From Bacteroidales bacterium UBA5382 (lineage in GTDB: Bacteria > Bacteroidota > Bacteroidia > Bacteroidales > Dysgonomonadaceae): a stretch of DNA of 17,860 bases. The notes below the pieces were generated by a model. That model did not search any database. It was not told where the DNA came from and worked only from the letters and a program-made list of their open reading frames with translations. The stretch spans positions 1-17,860 of the forward strand of contig DHOU01000033.1 of the NCBI GenBank assembly GCA_002409745.1. The letters run 5' to 3'. Below are positions 7,521-14,636 of this stretch, one piece after another. Within the stretch, counting starts at the first letter, position 1. Every line of letters starts with the position of its first letter. A program made the translations under genes and the position numbers.

Positions 7521-8909
7521 ATGAAAGAAGAAATCATTTGTGCCATATCGACGCCGCCCGGAATGGGAGCCATCGCTGTTGTGCGTCTATCAGGCGAAGG
7601 ATGCATCGCTTTAACCGATAAAGTATTTGTATCTCCTTCAGGAAAAAAATTAGTCGGTGTGCCGGCCAATACGGTGCACTTTGGACGAATTCTTTATCAG
7701 AACGAAGTGCTCGATGAAGTATTGGTGACAGTCTTTCATGCTCCGCATTCGTTTACCGGCGAAGAGAGTGTGGAGATATCGTGCCACGGGTCGGTGTATA
7801 TTCAACAAAAGATCGTCGAAGGGCTGCTTGCACAAGGGGCGCGATTGGCTAAAGCCGGGGAGTTTACCCAACGGGCATTTAAAAACGGGAAGTTCGATTT
7901 AAGCCAGGCCGAAGCGGTTGCCGATCTTATCGCTTCTTCTTCCAGAGTCTCGCATCGGGTGGCGATGAATCAGATGCGGGGAGGGTTTACCGGTAAATTA
8001 CGCGAGTTGCGGGATGCTTTGTTGCATTTTGTGTCGTTGATTGAGTTGGAACTCGATTTTTCGGAAGAGGATGTAGAGTTTGCCGATCGCGGGAAGTTGC
8101 GTGAATTGATGACGGGTATTGAAGAGAAGATAGAAATATTGGCCGATTCCTTCCAATTGGGAAATGCCATTAAGAACGGTATTCCGGTAGCGATTATCGG
8201 GGAAACGAATGCAGGGAAATCGACCCTGTTAAATCTTCTTCTGAATGAAGAAAAAGCGATTGTCTCCGATATTCACGGCACTACGCGTGACGTAATCGAA
8301 GACCTTGTGAATATCCATGGAGTGACCTTTCGTTTCATCGATACCGCCGGCATCCGCGAAACGACCGATACGATTGAAATGCTCGGTATCGAACGGACCT
8401 ATCGTAAACTCGATCAGGCTGCCATTGTGCTGTGGATGATCGATTTGACGACTCCGGAAGAAGAAGTGGAATCGCTCGCGTCTTCCGTCGTACCGCGGTT
8501 GGAAGGCAAGCAAGTCGTCTTATTGTTTAATAAGTCCGATCTCGTATCGAAAGAAGTGTGTATGCAAAAGATGTCTATACTTCGTGATTTACCGGCCCAT
8601 CGGTTGCTGATATCGGCAAAGCAGAAAGAGAGTATCGTTGATTTGCAGAATCTGCTGACGGTGCTAGCCCATATTCCCGATATCGGCGAGAGCGATGTGA
8701 TTGTCACCAACCTGCGTCATTACGAAGCGTTAACGAAAGCTTTAGCCGCTCTTCGCCGTGCCAAAGCCGGACTGGATGAAGGTGTCTCAAACGATTTTAT
8801 TTCGCAGGATATCCGCGAGTGCATGTTTTATTTGGGCGAGATCACCGGACAAATATCTACCGACGAAATTCTTGGAAATATTTTCAGTAAGTTTTGCATC
8901 GGAAAGTGA
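7521..8909 (+). CDS. mnmE: tRNA uridine-5-carboxymethylaminomethyl(34) synthesis GTPase MnmE
   Basis: A 462-residue protein with the complete MnmE layout: an N-terminal folate-binding dimerisation domain (residues 1 to about 120), a helical domain interrupted by a G domain (about 220-375), and the C-terminal helix ending FCIGK with the essential Cys459. The G domain shows G1 GETNAGKST (227-235), G2 TTRD, G3 DTAG from D274, and G4 NKSD. With MnmG it installs the carboxymethylaminomethyl group on U34 of certain tRNAs, using methylene-tetrahydrofolate and GTP hydrolysis. The start is the ATG at 7521, 13 bp after the glmS stop. Nothing looks abnormal. Confidence 0.97.
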   Translation: MKEEIICAISTPPGMGAIAVVRLSGEGCIALTDKVFVSPSGKKLVGVPANTVHFGRILYQNEVLDEVLVTVFHAPHSFTGEESVEISCHGSVYIQQKIVEGLLAQGARLAKAGEFTQRAFKNGKFDLSQAEAVADLIASSSRVSHRVAMNQMRGGFTGKLRELRDALLHFVSLIELELDFSEEDVEFADRGKLRELMTGIEEKIEILADSFQLGNAIKNGIPVAIIGETNAGKSTLLNLLLNEEKAIVSDIHGTTRDVIEDLVNIHGVTFRFIDTAGIRETTDTIEMLGIERTYRKLDQAAIVLWMIDLTTPEEEVESLASSVVPRLEGKQVVLLFNKSDLVSKEVCMQKMSILRDLPAHRLLISAKQKESIVDLQNLLTVLAHIPDIGESDVIVTNLRHYEALTKALAALRRAKAGLDEGVSNDFISQDIRECMFYLGEITGQISTDEILGNIFSKFCIGK

Positions 8910-9069
8910 ACATTTTAAATAGAGAAAGTCTTTCCTCATTCCAGACTTGGCATTGTTGACTTGCGCGCGTTTATTGCTGCTTTGCGGAGCCTCATTAGAA
9001 CTATTTATGGGTCGAACTGTTATATGGAGAGCTAAATATTATTTGAATTTGTTCTAAATAAACAGATAA
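8910..9069. other. Non-coding spacer between mnmE and the PDH operon
   Basis: No convincing gene, perfect promoter or terminator is seen. AAGTCT and AGACTT around 8924-8947 could form a 6-bp stem without a T tract. TGAATTTG at 9044-9051 is a one-mismatch -7 box close to the E1 alpha start but lacks a -33 partner. The middle (about 8955-9000) is more G+C-rich than usual for a spacer here and is unexplained. Confidence 0.4.
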
Positions 9070-10179
9070 ATGATCCAAAACGATTTACCTGCGATTTTTC
9101 GTGATTATAATCCTATAGAAAATAAAATGCTGCAAGTCATCGACAACGAAGGCCATGTGGTCGATCAAGACCGGATGCCTGCATTGGATGATGAAACAAT
9201 CATAGAGGCGTATAAACAGATGCTTTTTGAACGGACGGCCGATGAAATGGCGGTTTCTTATCAACGCCAGGGGCGGATGTATACGTATACGCCCAACCTG
9301 GGGCAGGAAGCGATCCATATCGCCGCCGGAATGAATATCCGCGACGATGATTGGCTTGTTCCTTCGTTTCGCGAATTAGGCACGCTGCTATCCAAAGGCG
9401 TTTCCCCGAAAGAGATGTTCCTGTTTTATCTCGGAAACGAACAGGGAGGCAGTTTTAAGCATCTGCCTCGTGTGTTGCCCATGTCCATCTCCATCGGAAC
9501 GCAGTTGCACCATGCCGTCGGTATCGGATATTCCATCCGATATCAAAAAAAGGACAACGCCGTGTTCACGTTTGTCGGCGACGGGGGCACTTCGGAAGGC
9601 GATTTCAGCGAAGCGTTGAATTTCGCCGGCGTGTGGAAAGCTCCCGTAGTCTTCACGATACAAAACAATCAGTATGCCATCTCGGTACCGGTGAATGTGC
9701 AGACGAGTTCGGTTAATCTGGCGGTCAAATCGGTCGCCTTCGGTCTTCCCGGAATCAAGGTCGACGGCAACGATTTTTTCGCGATGTATCTGGCTTATAA
9801 AACCGCGGCGGAATATGCCCGGTCGGGTAAGGGTGCTGTGTTGATCGAAGCATTCACCTATCGTCGCGGCGCGCACACCACCTCGGATGATCCCTCGAAA
9901 TACCGGAACAAAGAGGAAGAAACGCTATGGGGACTTAACGATCCGCTTCTCCGTTTGAAGCGATATATGGAAGTCAAAGGTGTGTGGAATCTCGATGAGG
10001 AGAAGCTCAGGGAAACGTATAAGTCACAGATCGACGCGCAGTTCGTGGAAGCGGAAAAGGCTAAAGCGTATCCCTTAGGTGATGTGTTCGACTATATGTA
10101 CACCGATATGCCGGATGAATTAAAAAGACAAAAGGCTGAATATGAACAATTCTTAAGTTGGAAGGAGAACAGACGATGA
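9070..10179 (+). CDS. pdhA: Pyruvate dehydrogenase-type E1 component, alpha subunit
   Basis: A 369-residue thiamine-diphosphate enzyme subunit of the two-chain (alpha2beta2) E1 type used by Gram-positive and mitochondrial complexes. The ThDP/Mg motif runs from GDG at 170-172 to NN at 199-200. The N-terminus (ENKMLQVIDNEGHVV, then MPALDDE) and the RQGRMYTYTPNLGQEA block match the Bacillus PdhA pattern rather than branched-chain E1 proteins. The conserved phosphorylation-loop-like region RRGAHTTSDDPSKYR is present. It would decarboxylate a 2-oxo acid, most likely pyruvate, and pass the acyl group to lipoyl-E2. A branched-chain or acetoin substrate cannot be ruled out. Its stop overlaps the E1 beta start (ATGA), indicating translational coupling. 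Confidence 0.9.
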   Translation: MIQNDLPAIFRDYNPIENKMLQVIDNEGHVVDQDRMPALDDETIIEAYKQMLFERTADEMAVSYQRQGRMYTYTPNLGQEAIHIAAGMNIRDDDWLVPSFRELGTLLSKGVSPKEMFLFYLGNEQGGSFKHLPRVLPMSISIGTQLHHAVGIGYSIRYQKKDNAVFTFVGDGGTSEGDFSEALNFAGVWKAPVVFTIQNNQYAISVPVNVQTSSVNLAVKSVAFGLPGIKVDGNDFFAMYLAYKTAAEYARSGKGAVLIEAFTYRRGAHTTSDDPSKYRNKEEETLWGLNDPLLRLKRYMEVKGVWNLDEEKLRETYKSQIDAQFVEAEKAKAYPLGDVFDYMYTDMPDELKRQKAEYEQFLSWKENRR

Positions 10180-11153
10180 GCGTTATGACGATGGTAAAGG
10201 CGATTAACGATGCGCTGGATATCAAATTGAGTGAAGACAATCGTGTCGTTGTTTACGGAGAAGACGTAGGGGTGGAAGGAGGCGTTTTTCGCGTCACCGA
10301 AGGGTTGCAACGGAAACATGGCGCCGACCGTGTATTCGACTCGCCGCTGGCCGAATCGGGAATCGTGGGTGCTGCTTTGGGAATGGCCGTTTCGGGACTC
10401 AGGCCTGTGGTGGAGCTACAATTCGAAGGTTTCACCTTCCCTGCGTTTAACCAGATCGTGACCGGCATATCGCGTATGCAAAACCGTTCGCGCGGCAAGT
10501 TCAAGATGCCGGTGGTCATCCGTTTCCCCTATGGAGGCGGCGTGAATGCGCTGGAACATCATTCCGACAGCCCGGAAGCCCTCTTTGCCCATATCCCGGG
10601 ACTGAGGGTCGTGATTCCGTCCATGCCACATGATGCAAAGGGTTTGTTGATCGCGGCTATCGAAAGTAACGATCCGGTTGTTTTTATGGAGCCTAAACGA
10701 ATTTATCGCGCCATCAAGCAAGAGGTGTCCGATGAAAAGTTCTCTCTTCCGCTGGATAAGGCCCGGGTGGTTCAAGAGGGTACGGATATCACGGTAGTGG
10801 CTTTCGGAGCCATGATCCGTGAATGTCAAAAAGCGATTAAGATGGCGCAGGAGGCCGGCATTTCGGTCGAACTGATCGATTTGCGCTCCATTTATCCCAT
10901 CGACAGGGAAACGATCCGCAACTCGGTAAGGAAAACGGGGCGGGTGATTGTGGTGGCGGAGGCCAATGAGTCGTTCAGTGTAGGATCGGAACTGATAGCC
11001 GTAGTCAATGAGGAAGCCTTCCTGTATTTGGAAGCGCCGCCGCGACGCGTGATGGGTTTCGACACCGTTGTCCCGTTGGCGCAAGGCGAGAAGTATTTCA
11101 TTATTTCGCCCGAGCGTATTTTTTATGAAATAGAAAAAAGCGTCACATTTTAA
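10176..11153 (+). CDS. pdhB: Pyruvate dehydrogenase-type E1 component, beta subunit
   Basis: A 325-residue transketolase-like subunit that completes the E1 active site with the alpha chain. Seen are YGEDVGVEGGVFRVT near the N-terminus, the FDSPLAESGIVGAALG block, the GGGVNALEHHSDSPEA segment that carries the active-site His, and the C-terminal transketolase domain (about 200-325) with DLRSIYPID. I chose ATG 10176 because GAAGGAGA lies 8 bases upstream, the length then equals typical PdhB, and it overlaps the alpha stop by 4 bases (ATGA). The frame is open a few codons further upstream from a TTG, which is not needed. Confidence 0.92.
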   Translation: MSVMTMVKAINDALDIKLSEDNRVVVYGEDVGVEGGVFRVTEGLQRKHGADRVFDSPLAESGIVGAALGMAVSGLRPVVELQFEGFTFPAFNQIVTGISRMQNRSRGKFKMPVVIRFPYGGGVNALEHHSDSPEALFAHIPGLRVVIPSMPHDAKGLLIAAIESNDPVVFMEPKRIYRAIKQEVSDEKFSLPLDKARVVQEGTDITVVAFGAMIRECQKAIKMAQEAGISVELIDLRSIYPIDRETIRNSVRKTGRVIVVAEANESFSVGSELIAVVNEEAFLYLEAPPRRVMGFDTVVPLAQGEKYFIISPERIFYEIEKSVTF

Positions 11154-11164
11154 GTCATGATGAT

Positions 11165-12388
11165 ATGAAATTTACATTTAATTTCCCCGATTTAGGAGAA
11201 GGTTTGGAAGAAGGAACCCTGATGGAGTGGCTGGTTTCGGAAGGAGACGAAGTGAAAGTGGGCGATACGATCGCACAGATGGAAACCGACAAGTTGGTGG
11301 CCGACATCCCTTCGCCTAAAAGCGGAAAGATCATAGCCCGGTATGGGAATCCGGGCGATATAATTCCTGTGGGCGCCCCGTTGGTAGATATCGAAGTGGA
11401 GGCAGAAGACAGCGCTTCGGTCGTCGGCACGATGGAACTGTCGGGTGAGGACGATTTGCTCGCCTCGAGCGATGAGGGATCTTCTCAAACGCAAAAGGCG
11501 GAGCAACGACCGGGCAAAGCGCTTGCCACGCCCCTTGCCCGAGCCATGGCTAAAGAGATGGGCATCGACATCAACGAAGTGCCGGGAAGCGGGCCCGAAG
11601 GAAGAGTGAAGAAAGAAGATATTCTGAATTTTCATACTTCCTCTCAATTCAATACGGATAAAAAAGAAACCAACCTTGAGCACACCGAAGAAGTCACATA
11701 TCAACCTCTTACACAAATAAGAAAAACCATTGCTCGAAATATGCTTCACTCCCTGCAAAGTGCCGCACAATTATCGATATTTGAAGAAGTCGAGATATCC
11801 GGATTGAAAAAGGTTATCGCGAAATATAAACCGGAGTTTGCGGATAGGGGCGCCAAACTCACTTATCTTCCCTTCATCGTGAAAGCGGTGGCGCAGGCAT
11901 TAAAACAGCACCCGCAACTCAATTCTCAAATCGACACGGAAAACAACCGGATGATTGTCCGTAATCGTATCCACATCGCTATTGCCGTGGATGCGCCCGA
12001 CGGATTGGTGGTTCCCGTAATTCGCGATGCCGACCGCTTGTCGATCTTCGAAACCGCCCGGCAGATAGGCGTGCTGGCTGCTAAGGCGCGCGAGCGCAAA
12101 CTGACGTTGGAGGACCTGAAAGACGGCTCGTTTACCGTTACCAGTTTCGGTTCTATCGGCGGTATTTTTGCGACGCCGATACTCAACTATCCGCAAGCCG
12201 GCATCCTGGGTATCGGGCGCATCCTGAAAACCCCCATTGTAAAAGACGACGAAATAACGGTGGGACACATCCTGCCGCTTTCGCTCACCGTCGACCACCG
12301 TATCGTGGACGGGGGAGAAACCGCCCGCTTCATCAGCAATGTAATGGAATACCTTTCCGATCCGATGCTGTTCTTAATGAGAGAATAG
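11165..12388 (+). CDS. Dihydrolipoamide acyltransferase (E2) of a 2-oxo acid dehydrogenase complex
   Basis: A 407-residue E2 core protein. Residues 1-80 form one lipoyl domain with the attachment Lys43 in METDKLVAD. A flexible linker rich in Glu/Ser/Asp follows, then a peripheral subunit-binding domain around residues 118-155 (ATPLARAMAKEMGI, then GSGPEGRVKKEDI). The C-terminal catalytic domain ends with the acyltransferase motif DHRIVDG, with H378 and D382. It receives the acyl group from E1 and passes it to CoA. It starts 11 bp after the E1 beta stop, so the three genes form one operon. The E3 dihydrolipoamide dehydrogenase that must reoxidise the lipoyl arm is absent here. Substrate is inferred as pyruvate from the E1 subunits. 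Confidence 0.92.
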   Translation: MKFTFNFPDLGEGLEEGTLMEWLVSEGDEVKVGDTIAQMETDKLVADIPSPKSGKIIARYGNPGDIIPVGAPLVDIEVEAEDSASVVGTMELSGEDDLLASSDEGSSQTQKAEQRPGKALATPLARAMAKEMGIDINEVPGSGPEGRVKKEDILNFHTSSQFNTDKKETNLEHTEEVTYQPLTQIRKTIARNMLHSLQSAAQLSIFEEVEISGLKKVIAKYKPEFADRGAKLTYLPFIVKAVAQALKQHPQLNSQIDTENNRMIVRNRIHIAIAVDAPDGLVVPVIRDADRLSIFETARQIGVLAAKARERKLTLEDLKDGSFTVTSFGSIGGIFATPILNYPQAGILGIGRILKTPIVKDDEITVGHILPLSLTVDHRIVDGGETARFISNVMEYLSDPMLFLMRE

Positions 12389-12414
12389 AGACTAACCATG
12401 TTAATACCGGAGAT

Positions 12415-13371
12415 ATGATTTATCTGAAAGAATTTACATTGATGGACGAGGATGCCACTTATTACAATGGATGGGATTCCATTGTCCGGCAGGATACCCA
12501 GGACGAGCATTATCCGCTCGGACTATTTGCTTTAAAACTTCAGGAAATCGATTTTAATGATATTACCGTCTTCTACGGCGGCAACGGTTCCGGTAAAAGC
12601 ACCTTGCTCAATCTCATCACCGAAACGCTCGATATTCAACGTTCGGGAAAATACAACCGGACAAAGATGTTCGACTTTTTTGTCAAGCACAACCGTTACG
12701 AACTGAATGATATAAAGAATGTTCCGTTAAGCAGTAAATTTATTGCTTCGGATGATGTTTTCAAACACATTTTGAGCGTACGGGAAGAAAACAGCCGGAT
12801 CAGGAACAGGAAAAGCAGCGAAAGCGATTACTACGATGAAGTGAAAAACAGTTCTTACGCCGACTATTGGGATAACGGCGTCCATTTGGATATGGAAGAC
12901 CGGGAGGGAATCGATGCGTTCCGGAAGTTCGTCGATGGACGCTCGAAATCCAAACGCCGGTTTGTGCGCGATAGAGCCGGCGAATTGCAACGCCAGTTTT
13001 CCAACGGCGAAAACGCCCTGATATATTTCGACAAGCAAATCGAGGAAAATGCGCTTTATTTGCTCGATGAACCTGAAAACAGTATGTCGCCTCAATTTCA
13101 GCTCCAATTGAAAACGTTGATAGAAGATTCCGTACGCTTTAAAAACTGTCAGTTTATCATCGCCTCCCATTCGCCGTTTATACTTTCATTGGAGAATGCC
13201 AAAATCTATAATCTCGATGCCGAACCCGTTATGGTGGAAAAGTGGTATCAACTGGAAAATATGAAAATTTATTACGAGTTTTTTAAATTATTCCGGTACA
13301 ATTTCGAGGCGGGTAAGGCGGAAGAAGATTCTCACCTTTCAGAAAAACATATTCCTCCTCGAAAGCATTGA
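12415..13371 (+). CDS. Stand-alone ATPase with ABC-like nucleotide-binding domain
   Basis: A 318-residue soluble P-loop ATPase of the SMC/RecF/ABC class. Walker A is GGNGSGKST (55-63). A signature-like FSNGE (195-199) replaces LSGGQ. Walker B with the catalytic Glu is LLDEPE (216-221), and the switch His is H252 in ASHSPF. Between Walker A and the signature lie about 130 polar residues with many Arg/Lys/Ser and no obvious domain. There are no membrane segments and no partner permease. Such proteins are annotated simply as AAA-family ATPases in Bacteroidota; no function is established. GGAGAT precedes the ATG, and the 26-bp gap from the E2 gene suggests read-through from the PDH operon, though a shared role is not evident. 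Confidence 0.85.
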   Translation: MIYLKEFTLMDEDATYYNGWDSIVRQDTQDEHYPLGLFALKLQEIDFNDITVFYGGNGSGKSTLLNLITETLDIQRSGKYNRTKMFDFFVKHNRYELNDIKNVPLSSKFIASDDVFKHILSVREENSRIRNRKSSESDYYDEVKNSSYADYWDNGVHLDMEDREGIDAFRKFVDGRSKSKRRFVRDRAGELQRQFSNGENALIYFDKQIEENALYLLDEPENSMSPQFQLQLKTLIEDSVRFKNCQFIIASHSPFILSLENAKIYNLDAEPVMVEKWYQLENMKIYYEFFKLFRYNFEAGKAEEDSHLSEKHIPPRKH

Positions 13372-13378
13372 AATTCGC

Positions 13379-13525
13379 ATGTGCACACTCCTTAATACGA
13401 AGTTTTCTTTGTTAAGAACGGGGGGTGGATTCCATCATTCAGTCGAGGATGATCGTATTTATAATAGGTTATTGAACGCATCGAGGGTGTCGCTTGAAAA
13501 GGTACCCGCGATAAAAATACTGTGA
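13379..13525 (+). CDS. Possible small protein, 48 residues (doubtful)
   Basis: An ATG-initiated frame begins 7 bp after the ATPase stop. It starts MCTLLNTKFSLLRTGGGF and ends VPAIKIL. There is no Shine-Dalgarno site and I recognise no family. It could be chance, a remnant of a longer gene, or a real small protein. The rest of the spacer to 13667 holds an imperfect 6-bp stem at 13540-13559 (TATTGC/GCAATA) and a weak -7-like TACCTTCG at 13627-13634. Confidence 0.15.
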   Translation: MCTLLNTKFSLLRTGGGFHHSVEDDRIYNRLLNASRVSLEKVPAIKIL

Positions 13526-13667
13526 ATGAATGTGAATAATATTGCTTGTATGTGCAATAAAATATAAATTATCGGTTTTTTCTTCAAATAGTTGACTTGT
13601 CGGGAACAATGTATCGGAGCTTTTCATACCTTCGCTTTTGTTAACAACTTATTTAAACTTATTGGTG

Positions 13668-14393
13668 ATGATTATGATAAAAAGAATTTATAAAGGCAAA
13701 GACGTGGAAATGCTCACGACTAACGATATCATGATCGACAATGCCATTGCCGACCAGGTTTTTCTTTCATCCAAACGCTCAACATGGACGATAGAGTTTT
13801 TCACGGGTATTAAAACACGTATCGGAAACGCCTTTACCCACTATTTGGGTATCGATAGCGACGCGCAGCAACGCTTGGCTACAAGAACACTTTATGCACT
13901 GGTTACTTCCGCTATCGACGATTTGTCTGAAGTGAAGATCCAGATCGGGGAAGATTACAAACCCGACAAGCCCCGCCGCAACGAACTCTTGAAGTTGTTG
14001 GGCTACACGGCTCATTTCAACAAAGCGCGCGCCAAAGACCAGGAAGCCATTGTCGAACTGCTGGCACATTTCAAAACAGGCCTTACGGAAGAAATAAAAA
14101 CGGAGTTGACCACTAAAGGAACTTCCGCCGAGACACTTGACCGCATCGTAGGGTATGCCGAGCCGCTAAAGCAGGCTAACGAAACACAGGAAATCCTCAA
14201 AGGCGACAGCAAAGGTGTTTCAGCCGAAGCGGTTACGGAGTTCAATGCCATCTACAGCGAGTGCATTTCCATCGGCAAAATCGCATCGAACTTCCACAAA
14301 GGCGATGCCGTGATGCGCGACAAGTTTTCGTATTCCAAAATACTGAAGAATTTGAATGCCGCTCCCCGGAAAAAAGAAGAAAAAGAGAAATAA
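13668..14393 (+). CDS. Helical protein of unknown function, Bacteroidota-type
   Basis: A protein of about 241 residues without signal peptide, membrane segment or recognised catalytic motif. It is almost all predicted helix, with a Lys/Glu-rich tail (PRKKEEKEK). The middle has YALVTSAIDDL and an RRNELLKLLGYT block, and the C-terminus ends with a conserved-looking KFSYSKILKNLN segment. It resembles hypothetical proteins I associate with Bacteroidales that occur singly or as paralogues, but I cannot assign a family. The start is ATG 13668 or ATG 13674 (MIKRIYKGKD); neither has a clear Shine-Dalgarno site, and an in-frame TTG further up (13638) is less likely. Base use matches the housekeeping genes to its left, not the A+T-rich genes to its right. 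Confidence 0.7.
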   Translation: MIMIKRIYKGKDVEMLTTNDIMIDNAIADQVFLSSKRSTWTIEFFTGIKTRIGNAFTHYLGIDSDAQQRLATRTLYALVTSAIDDLSEVKIQIGEDYKPDKPRRNELLKLLGYTAHFNKARAKDQEAIVELLAHFKTGLTEEIKTELTTKGTSAETLDRIVGYAEPLKQANETQEILKGDSKGVSAEAVTEFNAIYSECISIGKIASNFHKGDAVMRDKFSYSKILKNLNAAPRKKEEKEK

Positions 14394-14399
14394 CAATTT

Positions 14400-14425
14400 G
14401 ATTTAAAATCATATGATTTTGAATC
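14400..14425. repeat. 26-bp near-perfect palindrome, possible terminator
   Basis: GATTTAAAATCAT (14400-14412) is followed without a gap by ATGATTTTGAATC (14413-14425). One mismatch out of 13 pairs becomes a G-U pair in RNA. It starts 6 bases after the stop codon of the unknown helical protein, where a terminator would be expected, but no long T tract follows (CTTAATGTTT). It may instead be a protein-binding site. Its right half contains the ATG of the decayed LanC-like frame, and it marks the change to A+T-rich DNA. Confidence 0.5.
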
Positions 14426-14559
14426 TTAATGTTTCACTATATACAGATTATATAAAAATAATAAAATTATTTGATTATCAGTTGTTTAAAGAAGCTTTAT
14501 CCTTGTTGACGAAAAATGAAGATGTGAAATTTAAGAATAGATTGTGTGGTAATGGATAA
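14413..14559 (+). pseudogene. Decayed, internally deleted copy of the LanC-like gene
   Basis: A 48-codon frame that aligns with the start of the next gene. It begins MIL-x2-N-x5-DYI, exactly the spacing of the intact gene's MILENNIVKLVDYI, then skips about 35 codons and resumes with KEALSLLTKNEDVKFKNRLCGNG against QEALLTKNGDIGFENGLSGIG. The match holds at DNA level: TTGTTGACGAAAAATGAAGA at 14503-14522 corresponds to TTGTTAACGAAAAATGGAGA in the intact gene (about 14817-14836), 18 of 20 identical. It ends at a TAA where the intact protein continues for about 265 residues. I read it as the relic of a tandem duplication rather than a working gene, although a short expressed frame cannot be excluded. 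Confidence 0.65.
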
Positions 14560-14636
14560 GGAAAAATAATTGTCATTAATTAGAATTCATCTTCTTCGAA
14601 TATATAGAAATAATAAATTAATAAAGACTATTAATA
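14560..14636. other. A+T-rich leader of the LanC-like/glycosyltransferase unit
   Basis: This 77-base stretch, very rich in AATAA-type runs, precedes the LanC-like start. I see no perfect TAnnTTTG box; a promoter for the unit must be either diverged or further upstream inside the relic. The A-rich bases just before the ATG fit the Bacteroidota pattern of initiation without a Shine-Dalgarno site. Confidence 0.35.

Noticed and set aside
8885..8912. The 3' end of mnmE as an attachment site, as used by SGI1-type islands
   Set aside because: No integrase is visible and I found no repeat of the mnmE end within the window.
8948..8970. A sigma-54-like site (TGGCA ... TTGC) before the E1 alpha gene
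   Set aside because: The GG and GC dinucleotides are 12 bases apart rather than 10, and no activator gene is near.
8990..9030. A tRNA-like 3' half (GGGTCGAACT)
   Set aside because: No acceptor stem or anticodon arm can be built around it.
13540..13559. Intrinsic terminator at TATTGC/GCAATA
   Set aside because: The stem is only 6 bp, A+T-rich, and is followed by A rather than T residues.
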